From Desulfuromonadaceae bacterium (lineage in GTDB: Bacteria; Desulfobacterota; Desulfuromonadia; Desulfuromonadales; Geopsychrobacteraceae), in the NCBI GenBank assembly GCA_013138655.1, contig WTCI01000137.1:1-21032 (forward strand): a stretch of DNA of 21,032 nucleotides. Reading direction: 5' to 3'. Under the pieces are notes generated by a model that did not search any database, had not been told where the DNA came from, and was given only the letters and a program-made list of their open reading frames with translations. Numbering within the stretch: position 1 is the stretch's first letter; each line of letters opens with the position of its first letter. This document shows, piece by piece, positions 6,428-15,159 of this stretch. Position numbers and translations under genes: made by a program.

Positions 6428-9265
6428 TTAATCGATGGTCTCATCAAGGAGCGGCTGAATGGCACTCTGTAACTCGGAAAGCTGGTAGGGTTTTTTCAGG
6501 AAGCCATGAAGGCCCTTGCCGGCAAATTTCTGTGTGACCTCCTGTTCGTTGTAGCCGCTGCACAAAATCACCTTGGCGGCTGAATCGATGCGGCGGAATT
6601 CCCGGAATGCCTGTTCACCATCCAGATGCGGCATGGTCAGATCCATCAACGCAAACAGAATCTGTTCGTGTTGTTTGCGGAAAATCTCCACGGCCTCGGC
6701 ACCGTCAGCTGCGGTCACGACGTCAAAACCGAATTCATTGAGCATTTCCCGGCCGATGCTACGGACGGTTTCATCGTCATCAACCAGCAGTACCAGGCCG
6801 CTCCCCTGTAATTGTTCGGCCGGGTTGTTGCTGTTAAAAAGTTCGACCGGTCTTGCCGAGACCGGCAAGAGAACCTTGAACGTGGTTCCTTTGCCGACTT
6901 CACTGTAAATCTTGATCGCTCCCTTGTGCCCACGAACGATACCGAGTACCGCCGCCATCCCCAGCCCCCGCCCGGTAAACTTGGTGCTGAAGAAAGGTTC
7001 AAAAATTCGGTCGATGGTTTTCCGCTCCATACCGCAGCCGGTGTCGGCCACCTCCATGTAGGCATATTGTCCGGCGGGCAGGTTCTCATCCAACCAGGCT
7101 TCCTGCAGGTAGCTGCGATCACAATCCATGGCCCCGGTGGTGATGGCGATCACCCCGCTCTTGTCGCCGATTGCGTCAGATGCGTTAATGACCAGATTGA
7201 GAATAATCTGCCGCAACTGGGTGACATCCGCTTCCACGCTGGGTAGATGGGGCGGAAAATCATAGCGCAGCACTGCTTTTTTACTGATGGAAATTTCCAG
7301 CATCTGCTGCATCTCTTCAACCACCCGGCTCAGATCAAGCGGCTCGACAACAAATTTACCCCGGCCGGAATAGGCCAGCATCTGGTTGGAGAGATCTGCC
7401 GCTTTACTTGCCGAAAGCTTGATCTGTTCGATATTTTGCCGCGCCGGTGATTCCGTCGCCAGGCGGCGCAAAGCCAACTCGCAATGACCAAGCACGGCCA
7501 TCAATATATTATTGAAATCGTGAGCAATCCCCCCGGCCAGCACACCGAGACTTTCCAGCTTCTGCGCTTGCAAGACCTGGCCTTCCAGGGCCCGTTGTTT
7601 TTCCTGCAACCGCTTCCATTCTGTGATATCCCGGGTCATCGACAGAATGCAGGGCTCTCCGGCAATATTGATCACCCGCGCCGACCTCAGGCCGATGCGG
7701 GTGCTACCGTCCTTGTGGCGGAATTTCGCCTCAAATCCGACCACCTCACCATGCGTGCGCAATTTTGTCACCAGTTGTTCACGATCTTCAACTTGGCACC
7801 AGACGTCCAGGTCTTCGGGCCGTGAACTGCGGCCGAGAACCTCTTCCGCGGTCCAGCCTGTCATGTCAGTGAACCCCTGGTTGATCTCGATATAAACACC
7901 GTCGACAAGACGACTGATATAGAGTGCATCCGGGCTGAGCTTGAAGGCACGGGAGAATTTTTCTTCCGACTGACGCAATGCTTCCTCGGCTTGTTTGCGT
8001 GCTGAGATATCCCGAACCGTGGCAATAATCCTCCCGGCGGTCCCGGGCTGATAATATTTGAGCCCGACCTCGACCCAGAAATGTTCCCCGTGACTCTTTT
8101 TCGCCAGCCACTCAAAGTGCTGCGGCTCCTGCTGGATGGCGTTTTTCAGATGCTGCCGGACTTCCTGCTCGGTACAGGGCGGCACATTGGCGCTGACATC
8201 CACCGCGAGAAGTTGCAGGGCTTGTTCTTTGTTATAGCCGTAGAGATCGAGCATTGCCTGGTTGACATCGAGAATTTGACCGGTTTCGGCATCATGGATA
8301 AAAATGGCGTCACTGCCGGCGTTGAAAATCTCCCGGTAATTTTCTTCGCTTTGCCGGAGCGCCGCCTCTTTGGCCGACAGTTCCAGGGTCTGTCTTCTGA
8401 CCTGGCTCTTGAACACAAGGTTCATGAAAAAAGAGAATAGGGTGGTAAGTCCCACCACGGCCAGAACGGCCCAGATCCAGTCCGGCAGGGCAAACGGCAG
8501 CGAACGGCTGTCGCCCAGCCAATAATTAAGCCGCTGATAGTAGTAGGAGTTTTTGTCAGCTTTCCAGTGGGTCAGGTAGGAGTCAAGCTGGCTGAGCAGC
8601 TTGTGCCTTTTTCCTTTTTTGGCTGCAAAATGGATAGAAAACGGGGCGAAGTGGATGGAACTGGGGATCAGGTTGTATTTGCCGGCATGGAGCAGGCCGT
8701 AGAGTTGGGGAGCAACCCCGGCGGCCGCTTCACCCCTTTGCACCGCGGCAAAGGCCTCGGCAAGATTCGGCACCTCGACATACTCGCAGTCGACCTGCAG
8801 TTGTCGGGCGGTTTTGCGGAAATTCTGCCCGCTGATGTCATGGTGTATGATCGCAACCTTTTTCCCGGCCAGGTCAGAAATGTTCTTGATACCATCTCCC
8901 GGCAGGACATAGGCCTGTCCCTGGAGTTCAAGCGCCGATTCATAGCTGTAATCCATGACCTCGGCCCGTTCCGAGCTGTGGGACACAGAAGGCATCAGGT
9001 CGATCTCACCGGTCTGTAACAGTTTCAGTCCATCGGCCCGGCTGATTGGCACAAAAACCGCTTTCCAGTTTTCATCCTCCGCGATTTTTCTGAGCAGGTC
9101 GGGATTAAACCCCTGTGCTTTGCCCTGCTCATCGATAAAATTCATCGGCTCAAAGGGAAAGATACCGATGCGGATGGTCCCGTGCGGGCCGAGATGGTCA
9201 GCAGAGACCGGGCCGGCACACAAGAGAATGACGAGGCAGAGATAGAGTGGCAGCAGGTATTTCAC
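6428..9265 (-). CDS. Hybrid sensor histidine kinase with periplasmic solute-binding domain, two PAS domains and a receiver
   Basis: This large membrane sensor reads a periplasmic ligand and phosphorylates its own receiver. Numbered from the GTG at 9265 (945 residues): a signal peptide (1 to about 22), a bacterial family-3 solute-binding domain (about 29-235, starting at TIRIGIFPF), a membrane segment (about 262-284), two PAS domains (about 305-425 and 432-550), a HisKA helix with H582 in GGIAHDFNNI, an HATPase with N box NLVINASDAI and G boxes DTGCGM and GRGLGM, then a receiver with phospho-acceptor D875 in LMDLTMP and the invariant lysine in LKKPY. The plan resembles BvgS, but without the C-terminal Hpt domain. 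The GTG start is preferred because GGGGGA lies just before it and the signal peptide begins there; an in-frame ATG at 9310 and a TTG at 9328 have no ribosome-binding site. No response regulator or transport gene is adjacent, so ligand and output are unknown. Confidence 0.93.
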   Translation of the reverse strand: MKYLLPLYLCLVILLCAGPVSADHLGPHGTIRIGIFPFEPMNFIDEQGKAQGFNPDLLRKIAEDENWKAVFVPISRADGLKLLQTGEIDLMPSVSHSSERAEVMDYSYESALELQGQAYVLPGDGIKNISDLAGKKVAIIHHDISGQNFRKTARQLQVDCEYVEVPNLAEAFAAVQRGEAAAGVAPQLYGLLHAGKYNLIPSSIHFAPFSIHFAAKKGKRHKLLSQLDSYLTHWKADKNSYYYQRLNYWLGDSRSLPFALPDWIWAVLAVVGLTTLFSFFMNLVFKSQVRRQTLELSAKEAALRQSEENYREIFNAGSDAIFIHDAETGQILDVNQAMLDLYGYNKEQALQLLAVDVSANVPPCTEQEVRQHLKNAIQQEPQHFEWLAKKSHGEHFWVEVGLKYYQPGTAGRIIATVRDISARKQAEEALRQSEEKFSRAFKLSPDALYISRLVDGVYIEINQGFTDMTGWTAEEVLGRSSRPEDLDVWCQVEDREQLVTKLRTHGEVVGFEAKFRHKDGSTRIGLRSARVINIAGEPCILSMTRDITEWKRLQEKQRALEGQVLQAQKLESLGVLAGGIAHDFNNILMAVLGHCELALRRLATESPARQNIEQIKLSASKAADLSNQMLAYSGRGKFVVEPLDLSRVVEEMQQMLEISISKKAVLRYDFPPHLPSVEADVTQLRQIILNLVINASDAIGDKSGVIAITTGAMDCDRSYLQEAWLDENLPAGQYAYMEVADTGCGMERKTIDRIFEPFFSTKFTGRGLGMAAVLGIVRGHKGAIKIYSEVGKGTTFKVLLPVSARPVELFNSNNPAEQLQGSGLVLLVDDDETVRSIGREMLNEFGFDVVTAADGAEAVEIFRKQHEQILFALMDLTMPHLDGEQAFREFRRIDSAAKVILCSGYNEQEVTQKFAGKGLHGFLKKPYQLSELQSAIQPLLDETID

Positions 9266-9352
9266 AGTTCCCCCAGATCGGGACGCTGATACTGTTTTTT
9301 GACCCTCCATCGTAACACACAACAACAAGAGAACAAAAAAAGTTCAGAAACT

Positions 9353-9466
9353 ATGTCGGGTTTAAGGGATCCAGGAGCTGGACAATCAAGCGGTCGGTTC
9401 CGTCTGCTCGCAGTCTTCGTCCTCGCCTGTATCATCTTCTGTCACTTTCTCCTGCAACCCTTCTGA
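9353..9466 (+). CDS. Doubtful small membrane peptide (37 residues)
   Basis: An ATG at 9353 opens a frame of 37 codons ending at TGA 9464-9466. The first 17 residues are polar and basic, and the remainder is one hydrophobic stretch (LLAVFVLACIIFCHF) long enough to cross a membrane. There is no good ribosome-binding site. The opposite strand of the same bases reads as an acidic peptide without an ATG, so the hydrophobicity may only reflect base composition. It is kept as a possibility because small single-span proteins near sensor kinases are known to occur. Confidence 0.15.
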   Translation: MSGLRDPGAGQSSGRFRLLAVFVLACIIFCHFLLQPF

Positions 9467-9576
9467 AAGACTTTCCAACCGACTCCAGGCCGTACCGTGT
9501 CCTTTGCTGTAAAGCTGTCAACCCGGCGGAATGGCTGCTTAAACTTCCTGTCAAACGCTCCGGGCGGGTGAAAAGA

Positions 9577-9605
9577 TTGACATGACAAGAGTGTTAGTTT
9601 AGCAT
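9577..9605 (+). promoter_or_regulatory. Sigma-70-type promoter of nadA
   Basis: A perfect -35 TTGACA (9577-9582) is followed after exactly 17 bases by TAGCAT (9600-9605), a four-of-six -10. Transcription would start near 9612, about 38 bases before the nadA start. No NadR- or NrtR-type operator was recognised. Confidence 0.65.
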
Positions 9606-9649
9606 TTAGGTTTCGTTTTGAACAGAGGTCTAATAAGTGAGATTATTCG

Positions 9650-10567
9650 ATGAATCAGGAACAACTGAAACAGAGAATCAAGGAGCTGGCTGCTGAGCGT
9701 AATGCGCTGCTGATGGCCCATAATTACCAGCGCGACGAAGTGCAGGAAATCGCTGATATTACTGGTGATTCCCTGGCGCTTTCCATGGAAGCGGCGAAAA
9801 CCGATAAAGAGGTTATTGTTTTCTGTGGGGTGCACTTCATGGCGGAGTCGGCGGCGATCCTCTCCCCGGAAAAAACCGTACTGCTGCCGCGTGCAGATGC
9901 CGGTTGCCCGATGGCCGATATGGTGACTGCCGAAGGGTTGCGCAAGTTCAAGGCTCGGCATCCCGGCGCTACTGTGGTCACCTACGTCAACTCGACAGCG
10001 GCGGTCAAAGCCGAGAGTGACATCTGTTGCACCAGTTCCAATGCCGTTAATGTTGCTCGCTCCCTCGATGCCGAAAAACTGCTATTGGTTCCCGACCGCA
10101 ACCTTGGTCGTTACATCGCTAAGCACGTCCCGGAGAAGGAGTGCATCTGCTGGGAAGGTTACTGTCCGACCCATGACCGGCTCAAGGTGGAGGAGATCAA
10201 GCAGGCCCGAGCTGACCATCCAGGTGCTCTGTTTATGGCGCATCCGGAATGCACCCCGGAAGTCCTCGCGCTGGCCGATCATATCTGTTCGACCAGCGGC
10301 ATGTATATTTTCGCCAAAGAAAATCCGGCCAAGAAATTTATTGTTGGAACCGAGAACGGGATCCTCTGGCGATTGAAGCTTGAGAATCCGGAGAAAGAAT
10401 TCATTATACCGAGCCGTTCGTTGGTCTGTCCGAACATGAAGCTGACCACGCTCGAGGACATTGTCAAATGTCTGGAAACTATGGAGCCGCGAGTGACTGT
10501 TGCTGAGGAGGTCCGGGAAAAAGCCAGGCTATCCCTCGATCGGATGCTGGCCGTGCCGCGGGATTGA
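9650..10567 (+). CDS. nadA: Quinolinate synthase A
   Basis: NadA condenses iminoaspartate with dihydroxyacetone phosphate to quinolinate in de novo NAD synthesis, using an oxygen-sensitive [4Fe-4S] cluster. The 305-residue length matches the short form known from Thermotoga and Aquifex type enzymes. The three cluster cysteines are C86 (ADAGCPMAD), C172 (WEGYCPTH) and C260 (RSLVCPN). [11 protein letters not shown] near the N-terminus and STSGM at about 214-218 fit the substrate site of each pseudo-domain. No nadB or nadC is in the window, so the partner aspartate oxidase or dehydrogenase is encoded elsewhere. It has its own promoter upstream and a terminator downstream, so it is probably a single-gene unit, divergent from the kinase gene. 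Confidence 0.97.
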   Translation: MNQEQLKQRIKELAAERNALLMAHNYQRDEVQEIADITGDSLALSMEAAKTDKEVIVFCGVHFMAESAAILSPEKTVLLPRADAGCPMADMVTAEGLRKFKARHPGATVVTYVNSTAAVKAESDICCTSSNAVNVARSLDAEKLLLVPDRNLGRYIAKHVPEKECICWEGYCPTHDRLKVEEIKQARADHPGALFMAHPECTPEVLALADHICSTSGMYIFAKENPAKKFIVGTENGILWRLKLENPEKEFIIPSRSLVCPNMKLTTLEDIVKCLETMEPRVTVAEEVREKARLSLDRMLAVPRD

Positions 10568-10595
10568 GTCTTGAGAATAACTTGGTTTATGATTG

Positions 10596-10626
10596 AGGGC
10601 GTGCTTTTTGTGCGCCCTTTATTTTT
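10596..10626 (+). terminator. Intrinsic terminator of nadA
   Basis: The stem AGGGCG...CGCCCT (10596-10601 with 10613-10618) extends inward through wobble pairs to a five-T loop and is followed by a T-rich tail to 10626. The mfd start codon is only 15 bases further on, so mfd transcription must read through or start very near this element. Confidence 0.8.
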
Positions 10627-10641
10627 GCAGCGGAATAACTC

Positions 10642-13600
10642 ATGGATTTAGATTCCCCGCAGGACATAAAGCACGCCACGAGCAAAAGTTTTATCGATGG
10701 CGTCAGCTCCGGCCTGCAGACCAGTGAAGTTCTCGGCCTGCATGGATCGGCCGACGCCTTTCTGCTCGCCCGGCTGCTGACTGAACACTCAGGGCTGCTG
10801 GTGATTCTCACCGCTGACCTGCCGCAGGCCCGCCAACTGACCGCCAACCTGCGGTTTTTCCACCATCACCCGCAACAGATCGCCTTGCTGCCGAACTGGG
10901 AACTGAACCCCTACGATCCCCTCACCCCGCACCCGGAGCTGGAAGCGACCCGCCTGACCACCTTGGCGGCCCTTGACCGCGGAGAACTCAAGGCTCTGGT
11001 GCTGCCGGTGCGGGCGCTGATGCAACGCATGATTCCGCGCCAAGTGCTGGCAACGATCGCCCTGGAGTTGATTGCCGAGGAGGAGTATGAGCGGCAACCG
11101 CTGCTTGAGTCCCTGCTGCAACTTGGTTACCAGCCGGTACCCCTGGTCGAAGAACGGGGCAGTTTTGCTGTGCGCGGCGATATTATCGATTTATTCCCGT
11201 CCGACGCCCAACAGCCTGTGCGACTCGATTTTTACGGGGATTTCATCGAAAAGATGCGCCATTTCGATCCGGTCAGCCAGCGTTCCGGTACGCAAATGAT
11301 TGAGCGGCTGACGTTGATCCCGTCTAAAGAGATGATTCTCCACGGCCCGTTTCTCGAGACCTTTGCTCAGCGGTTGAAAGAGCGTTGCGATGAACTGGAA
11401 CTCCCGCGCACCGAGCGGGAGACGATCATGGAGGAGGTCCGCGAGGGGATTCTCGCTCCAGGACGGCATTTTCTGTTGCCCTTTAACTACCCGGCCCTTG
11501 ATGCGCTGACCAGCTACCTGGACAAAGAACGCTGGGTGCTGGTGGATCCTCCGGCGATTGAGCAGGCAATCGACCAGTGTCACCGCGATGTCCGCGACGG
11601 CGAGGCACGGATGCTTGAGCAGGGGCAGCCGCACGCCGCACGCAAGGAACTGTTTCTCGATCCGAGCGAGGTGCAGCCGCTGCTGAACAGCAGTGGTCGG
11701 ATCGAGATATCCCAGCTACGGGTTTTTCAACTGGATGACGAACGGGAGCGCTTCCACTTCAACTGTATCGGCAATGCTGAACTGCGCGCCCATTCGAACG
11801 AGCAGCATGACGGCCTCGAACCGCTGGTCCAGCGACTGCAGCAGGCAGCAAACGACAACTGGCGCGTCCTGCTGGTCTGTCACCAGCGCAGCCAGGCCGA
11901 ACGGTTGCAGGAGTTGCTCGCCGCCCATGAGGTCGAGCTGAACATCAACCCGGCCCTGCGCCTGAATAACCTGTCCCCCGGCTACCCGCAGCTGTGCGTC
12001 GGTGAGCTTTCCAGCGGATTCTCGCTGCCGGAAGAGAAACTGCTGCTCATCAGCGAAGAGGAGATCTTCGGCAAACGCAGCCACCGGCAGAGAAAAACCG
12101 GGCAACAGCGTGCCCGCAAGCTGATGAGCAGTCTGGCTGAGCTCAGGGATGGTGACTTCATCGTCCACACGGACCATGGTATCGGCAAATATCTCGGACT
12201 CACCCATCTGCAGACCGGCTCGGTTGAGGGGGATTTTCTGCACCTGCAATATGCTGGCGGTGACAAGCTTTATCTGCCGATCGACCGGATCGAAAAAGTG
12301 CAGAAGTATATCGGCGGCGAGGGGCATGCACCGAAACTGGACAAGATGGGCGGCCAGGGATGGCAGAAAGCCCGGCTCAAGGCTCGCGCCGCCGTTGAAG
12401 AACTGGCCCGCCAGCTACTGGAACTTTATGCCAAGCGCGAACTGCGCCAGGGGTTTGCCTGCTCAGCCCCCGATCAGCTCTATCGCGAATTCGAGGCGAC
12501 CTTTCCCCACGAGGAGACCGAAGATCAGCTGCGGGCAATCGAGGACACCTTGAGCGACATGCAATCGCCAAAACCTATGGACCGGCTGGTCTGCGGTGAT
12601 GTCGGCTACGGCAAGACCGAGGTTGCTTTGCGTGCCGCGGTCAAGGCGGTGATCGACAGCAAGCAGGTGGCGGTGCTGGTGCCGACTACGGTGCTGGCCC
12701 GGCAGCACTGGGAGAGTTTCAGCCAGCGCTTGGAAGAATTTCCGGTGCGGGTCGAGATGGTTTCCCGGTTCCGCAGTGCCGCCGAAAACAAAAAAACTTT
12801 GGCCGCCGCTGCCGCCGGCAAGGTCGATATCCTGATCGGCACCCACCGGTTACTGCAGCGCGATGTGCGTTTCAACGACCTGGGACTGGTGATTGTCGAT
12901 GAGGAGCAACGCTTCGGTGTCAGCCACAAAGAGAAATTGAAGCAGCTGCGCGCCGAGGTCGATATCCTCACTCTGACAGCCACGCCGATCCCGCGTACCC
13001 TGCACATGAGCCTGGCCGGGATGCGTGATCTGTCGATTATCGAAACCGCCCCGATCGACCGGCTGGCAATCCGCACCTACGTCACCCGCTTCGACGACGA
13101 GCTGATCCGCCAGGCAATCCTGCGTGAGCTGCGCCGCGGCGGGCAGGTCTACTTCGTCCACAATCGGGTCAAGACCATCGACGCCATGGCTGAGCAGCTC
13201 AAAGCCCTGGTCCCCGAAGCGAACATTTCCGTCGGTCATGGGCAGATGCCGGAGAAGAATCTGGAGCAGGTGATGCTCGATTTTATCGCGGGGAAGAGCA
13301 ACCTGTTCGTCACCTCGACCATCATCGAAAACGGCCTGGATATCCCGCGTGCTAACACTATTATCGTCAACCGTGCCGATTGCTTCGGCCTCTCGCAGCT
13401 CTACCAACTGCGCGGCCGGGTCGGCCGCAGCGATCGCCGTGCCTACGCTTACCTGCTGATCCCCGGCGAGGCCGGCCTGACCAAAGAGGCGCGTGAACGG
13501 CTGAAGGTATTGCAGGAACTGACCGAATTGGGGGCCGGTTTCCGTATCGCCAGCCACGACCTGGAGCTGCGGGGTGCTGGTGATCTGCTCGGAGCCAAAC

Positions 13601-14130
13601 AGTCGGGGCCGATTGCGGCGATCGGCTTCGAGCTTTACACCGAGCTGCTGGAAGAGACCATCGATAAGCTGCGCGGCAAGGAGCGTGAAGAGCGGATCGA
13701 TCCGGAAATCCGCATGGGACTGTCGGCCTTCTTCCCGGAGAAGTACCTGCCCGACCCGAACCAGCGTTTGCAGTTCTATCAGCGGATGGCTGCTGCTGAA
13801 CAAGATGAGGAGTTGTTTGACCTGGTCGAAGAATTGCGTGATCGTTACGGTGAATTACCGAGTGCCGGGGAAGCCCTGGTCGGCATCATGCGCCTGCGCA
13901 TCCTGCTGAAACGCTTACGGGTTGAACTCCTCGAATACGACGGTCGCCGATTGCACCTGCTGTTCCATGCGACCACCAGGGTTTCGCCGGAACTGATTCG
14001 CAGCCTGCTCACCGATCAGCCGGAGCGGTACCGACTGGGGGCCGATTTCAAACTGAGCGTTGAGCTCGGTCGCCTGAAAGAACGGGAGCTCCTGCCGGCA
14101 GTGAGAAAAGAATTGCAACTGTTTTTCTGA
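10642..14130 (+). CDS. mfd: Transcription-repair coupling factor
   Basis: Mfd removes RNA polymerase stalled at DNA damage and recruits UvrA. The 1162-residue protein has the full domain order: a UvrB-like N-terminal module (about 1-340, with FAVRGDIIDLFP), the RNA-polymerase-interaction domain (about 500-560, with GDFIVHTDHGIGKYLGL), an SF2 helicase core with Walker A GDVGYGKTE at about 652-660, DEEQ at about 753, TATPIPRTL, and RGRVGRSDR of motif VI, and a C-terminal regulatory domain. The helicase core is close to RecG, but the UvrB-like and RID domains settle the identity. The start ATG at 10642 has only a weak ribosome-binding sequence (GCGGAA) and lies just after the nadA terminator. 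uvrA, encoding its repair partner, lies about 3 kb downstream. Confidence 0.98.
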   Translation: MDLDSPQDIKHATSKSFIDGVSSGLQTSEVLGLHGSADAFLLARLLTEHSGLLVILTADLPQARQLTANLRFFHHHPQQIALLPNWELNPYDPLTPHPELEATRLTTLAALDRGELKALVLPVRALMQRMIPRQVLATIALELIAEEEYERQPLLESLLQLGYQPVPLVEERGSFAVRGDIIDLFPSDAQQPVRLDFYGDFIEKMRHFDPVSQRSGTQMIERLTLIPSKEMILHGPFLETFAQRLKERCDELELPRTERETIMEEVREGILAPGRHFLLPFNYPALDALTSYLDKERWVLVDPPAIEQAIDQCHRDVRDGEARMLEQGQPHAARKELFLDPSEVQPLLNSSGRIEISQLRVFQLDDERERFHFNCIGNAELRAHSNEQHDGLEPLVQRLQQAANDNWRVLLVCHQRSQAERLQELLAAHEVELNINPALRLNNLSPGYPQLCVGELSSGFSLPEEKLLLISEEEIFGKRSHRQRKTGQQRARKLMSSLAELRDGDFIVHTDHGIGKYLGLTHLQTGSVEGDFLHLQYAGGDKLYLPIDRIEKVQKYIGGEGHAPKLDKMGGQGWQKARLKARAAVEELARQLLELYAKRELRQGFACSAPDQLYREFEATFPHEETEDQLRAIEDTLSDMQSPKPMDRLVCGDVGYGKTEVALRAAVKAVIDSKQVAVLVPTTVLARQHWESFSQRLEEFPVRVEMVSRFRSAAENKKTLAAAAAGKVDILIGTHRLLQRDVRFNDLGLVIVDEEQRFGVSHKEKLKQLRAEVDILTLTATPIPRTLHMSLAGMRDLSIIETAPIDRLAIRTYVTRFDDELIRQAILRELRRGGQVYFVHNRVKTIDAMAEQLKALVPEANISVGHGQMPEKNLEQVMLDFIAGKSNLFVTSTIIENGLDIPRANTIIVNRADCFGLSQLYQLRGRVGRSDRRAYAYLLIPGEAGLTKEARERLKVLQELTELGAGFRIASHDLELRGAGDLLGAKQSGPIAAIGFELYTELLEETIDKLRGKEREERIDPEIRMGLSAFFPEKYLPDPNQRLQFYQRMAAAEQDEELFDLVEELRDRYGELPSAGEALVGIMRLRILLKRLRVELLEYDGRRLHLLFHATTRVSPELIRSLLTDQPERYRLGADFKLSVELGRLKERELLPAVRKELQLFF

Positions 14131-14178
14131 CTATGCTAGCGTAACAACCCGGTTTTCTCTCTGAAAATGGGTAGTTAA

Positions 14179-15117
14179 GTGTCGATGCCGTTTCTCCGTC
14201 AAGTCATCATTCTATTGCTCCTGGTATTTGTCCATGGTTGCCAACCACCGGAGCCTCTGCCGCCGCTGATAAAAGTCGGGCAGCGCCAGCTGACCCTGCA
14301 GCAGTTTGAACGGGAATTGCAGCTCAGTTATCCGGATATTTCCGTACTTCCAGAACAGGAGCAATTGCTGTTAAAAAAACAGCTGGTCAATCGGCTGATT
14401 GAGCGAGAACTGATTCTCGGTGAAGCGGAACGAAGCGATGTACGGATTGCCCCCGCCGAACTTGACGCGGCGATGATTGAATTCCGCGGGAATTATTCCG
14501 CTGCAGAATACCAGGAAATTTTGCGGGAGGCCGGTCAGTCCGAAGAAAGTTGGCAGGCGGTGTTAAGGTTGCGTCTGCTGACGATGAAAGTGAGTGCCGC
14601 CATCCTTGATCCCCTGGTACAGGTTGACGTGAAGGATGCCGAGAAATATTATCTGGCCCATCGGGAAGAGTTTCGTCGCTCCGAAGAATTACGTGCACGG
14701 CAAATGCTTTTTGACTCTAAAGAGGCAGCCGAGGTCATTTTAAAAAAATTGAAAGCGGGTGGGAATTTCGCTGAACTGGCCCGTGAATACTCACTTTCTC
14801 CTGATCGGGAAAATGGTGGCAGCTTGGGATATTTTTCCCAGGGGCAGCTCCCCCCGGAGTTCGATAAGGTGCTGTTTCGGTTAGCGGCCGGCCAGCTCAG
14901 TGACCCGGTGGAAAGCCCATACGGAGTTCATCTGTTTCTGGTGGAACGTCGGCGCCGCGCCGGGTTGCGGCCTTTTGCCGCGGTGCAGAATGAAATCATT
15001 GCCATGTTAAGGCAACAGCGGGAAGAAGAGGTTTTTCAGCTCTGGCTGGGAAAATTACACGAGAACACCCGAATTTCCGTTCATTGGGACCTGTTAGCTA
15101 AAAAAGATCTGCATTAA
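14179..15117 (+). CDS. Parvulin-type (PpiC) lipoprotein, SurA/PrsA-like periplasmic chaperone
   Basis: This 312-residue exported protein has an N-terminal hydrophobic segment ending in a lipobox, VHGC, with C21 as the likely lipidated cysteine. A SurA-like helical N-domain follows (about 33-160), then one parvulin domain (about 170-258) with GGSLGYFSQG, PPEFDKVLF and the closing YGVHLFLVE. At the place where parvulins have the first catalytic histidine (A-S/R-H-I-L), this protein reads ARQML, with Q175 instead. The second conserved histidine, H251, is kept. This suggests a chaperone with weak or no isomerase activity. The listed start is the GTG at 14179; the ATG at 14185 would remove two residues and is equally possible. 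It sits 48 bases after mfd and 42 bases before surA, so the three genes probably share an operon. Confidence 0.88.
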   Translation: MSMPFLRQVIILLLLVFVHGCQPPEPLPPLIKVGQRQLTLQQFERELQLSYPDISVLPEQEQLLLKKQLVNRLIERELILGEAERSDVRIAPAELDAAMIEFRGNYSAAEYQEILREAGQSEESWQAVLRLRLLTMKVSAAILDPLVQVDVKDAEKYYLAHREEFRRSEELRARQMLFDSKEAAEVILKKLKAGGNFAELAREYSLSPDRENGGSLGYFSQGQLPPEFDKVLFRLAAGQLSDPVESPYGVHLFLVERRRRAGLRPFAAVQNEIIAMLRQQREEEVFQLWLGKLHENTRISVHWDLLAKKDLH

Positions 15118-15159
15118 CTGTAAAATAGTTCAACACTTAAACCATGAGGTAAAATAATC

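Larger units (their letters stand above)
9266..9649. other. 384-base divergent intergenic region between the sensor kinase gene and nadA
   Basis: It contains the nadA promoter (9577-9605), a possible weak kinase promoter on the minus strand (TACGAT, complement of 9309-9314, with TTGTTC 16 bases upstream), a small inverted repeat TCCAG-GAG-CTGGA (9370-9382), and a doubtful 37-codon frame at 9353-9466. The rest shows nothing I can name. Confidence 0.5.

Noticed and set aside
12850..13803. 317-codon open frame antisense to mfd
   Set aside because: It lies across the mfd helicase core, which is conserved in the sense frame, and it has no ribosome-binding site or family motifs.
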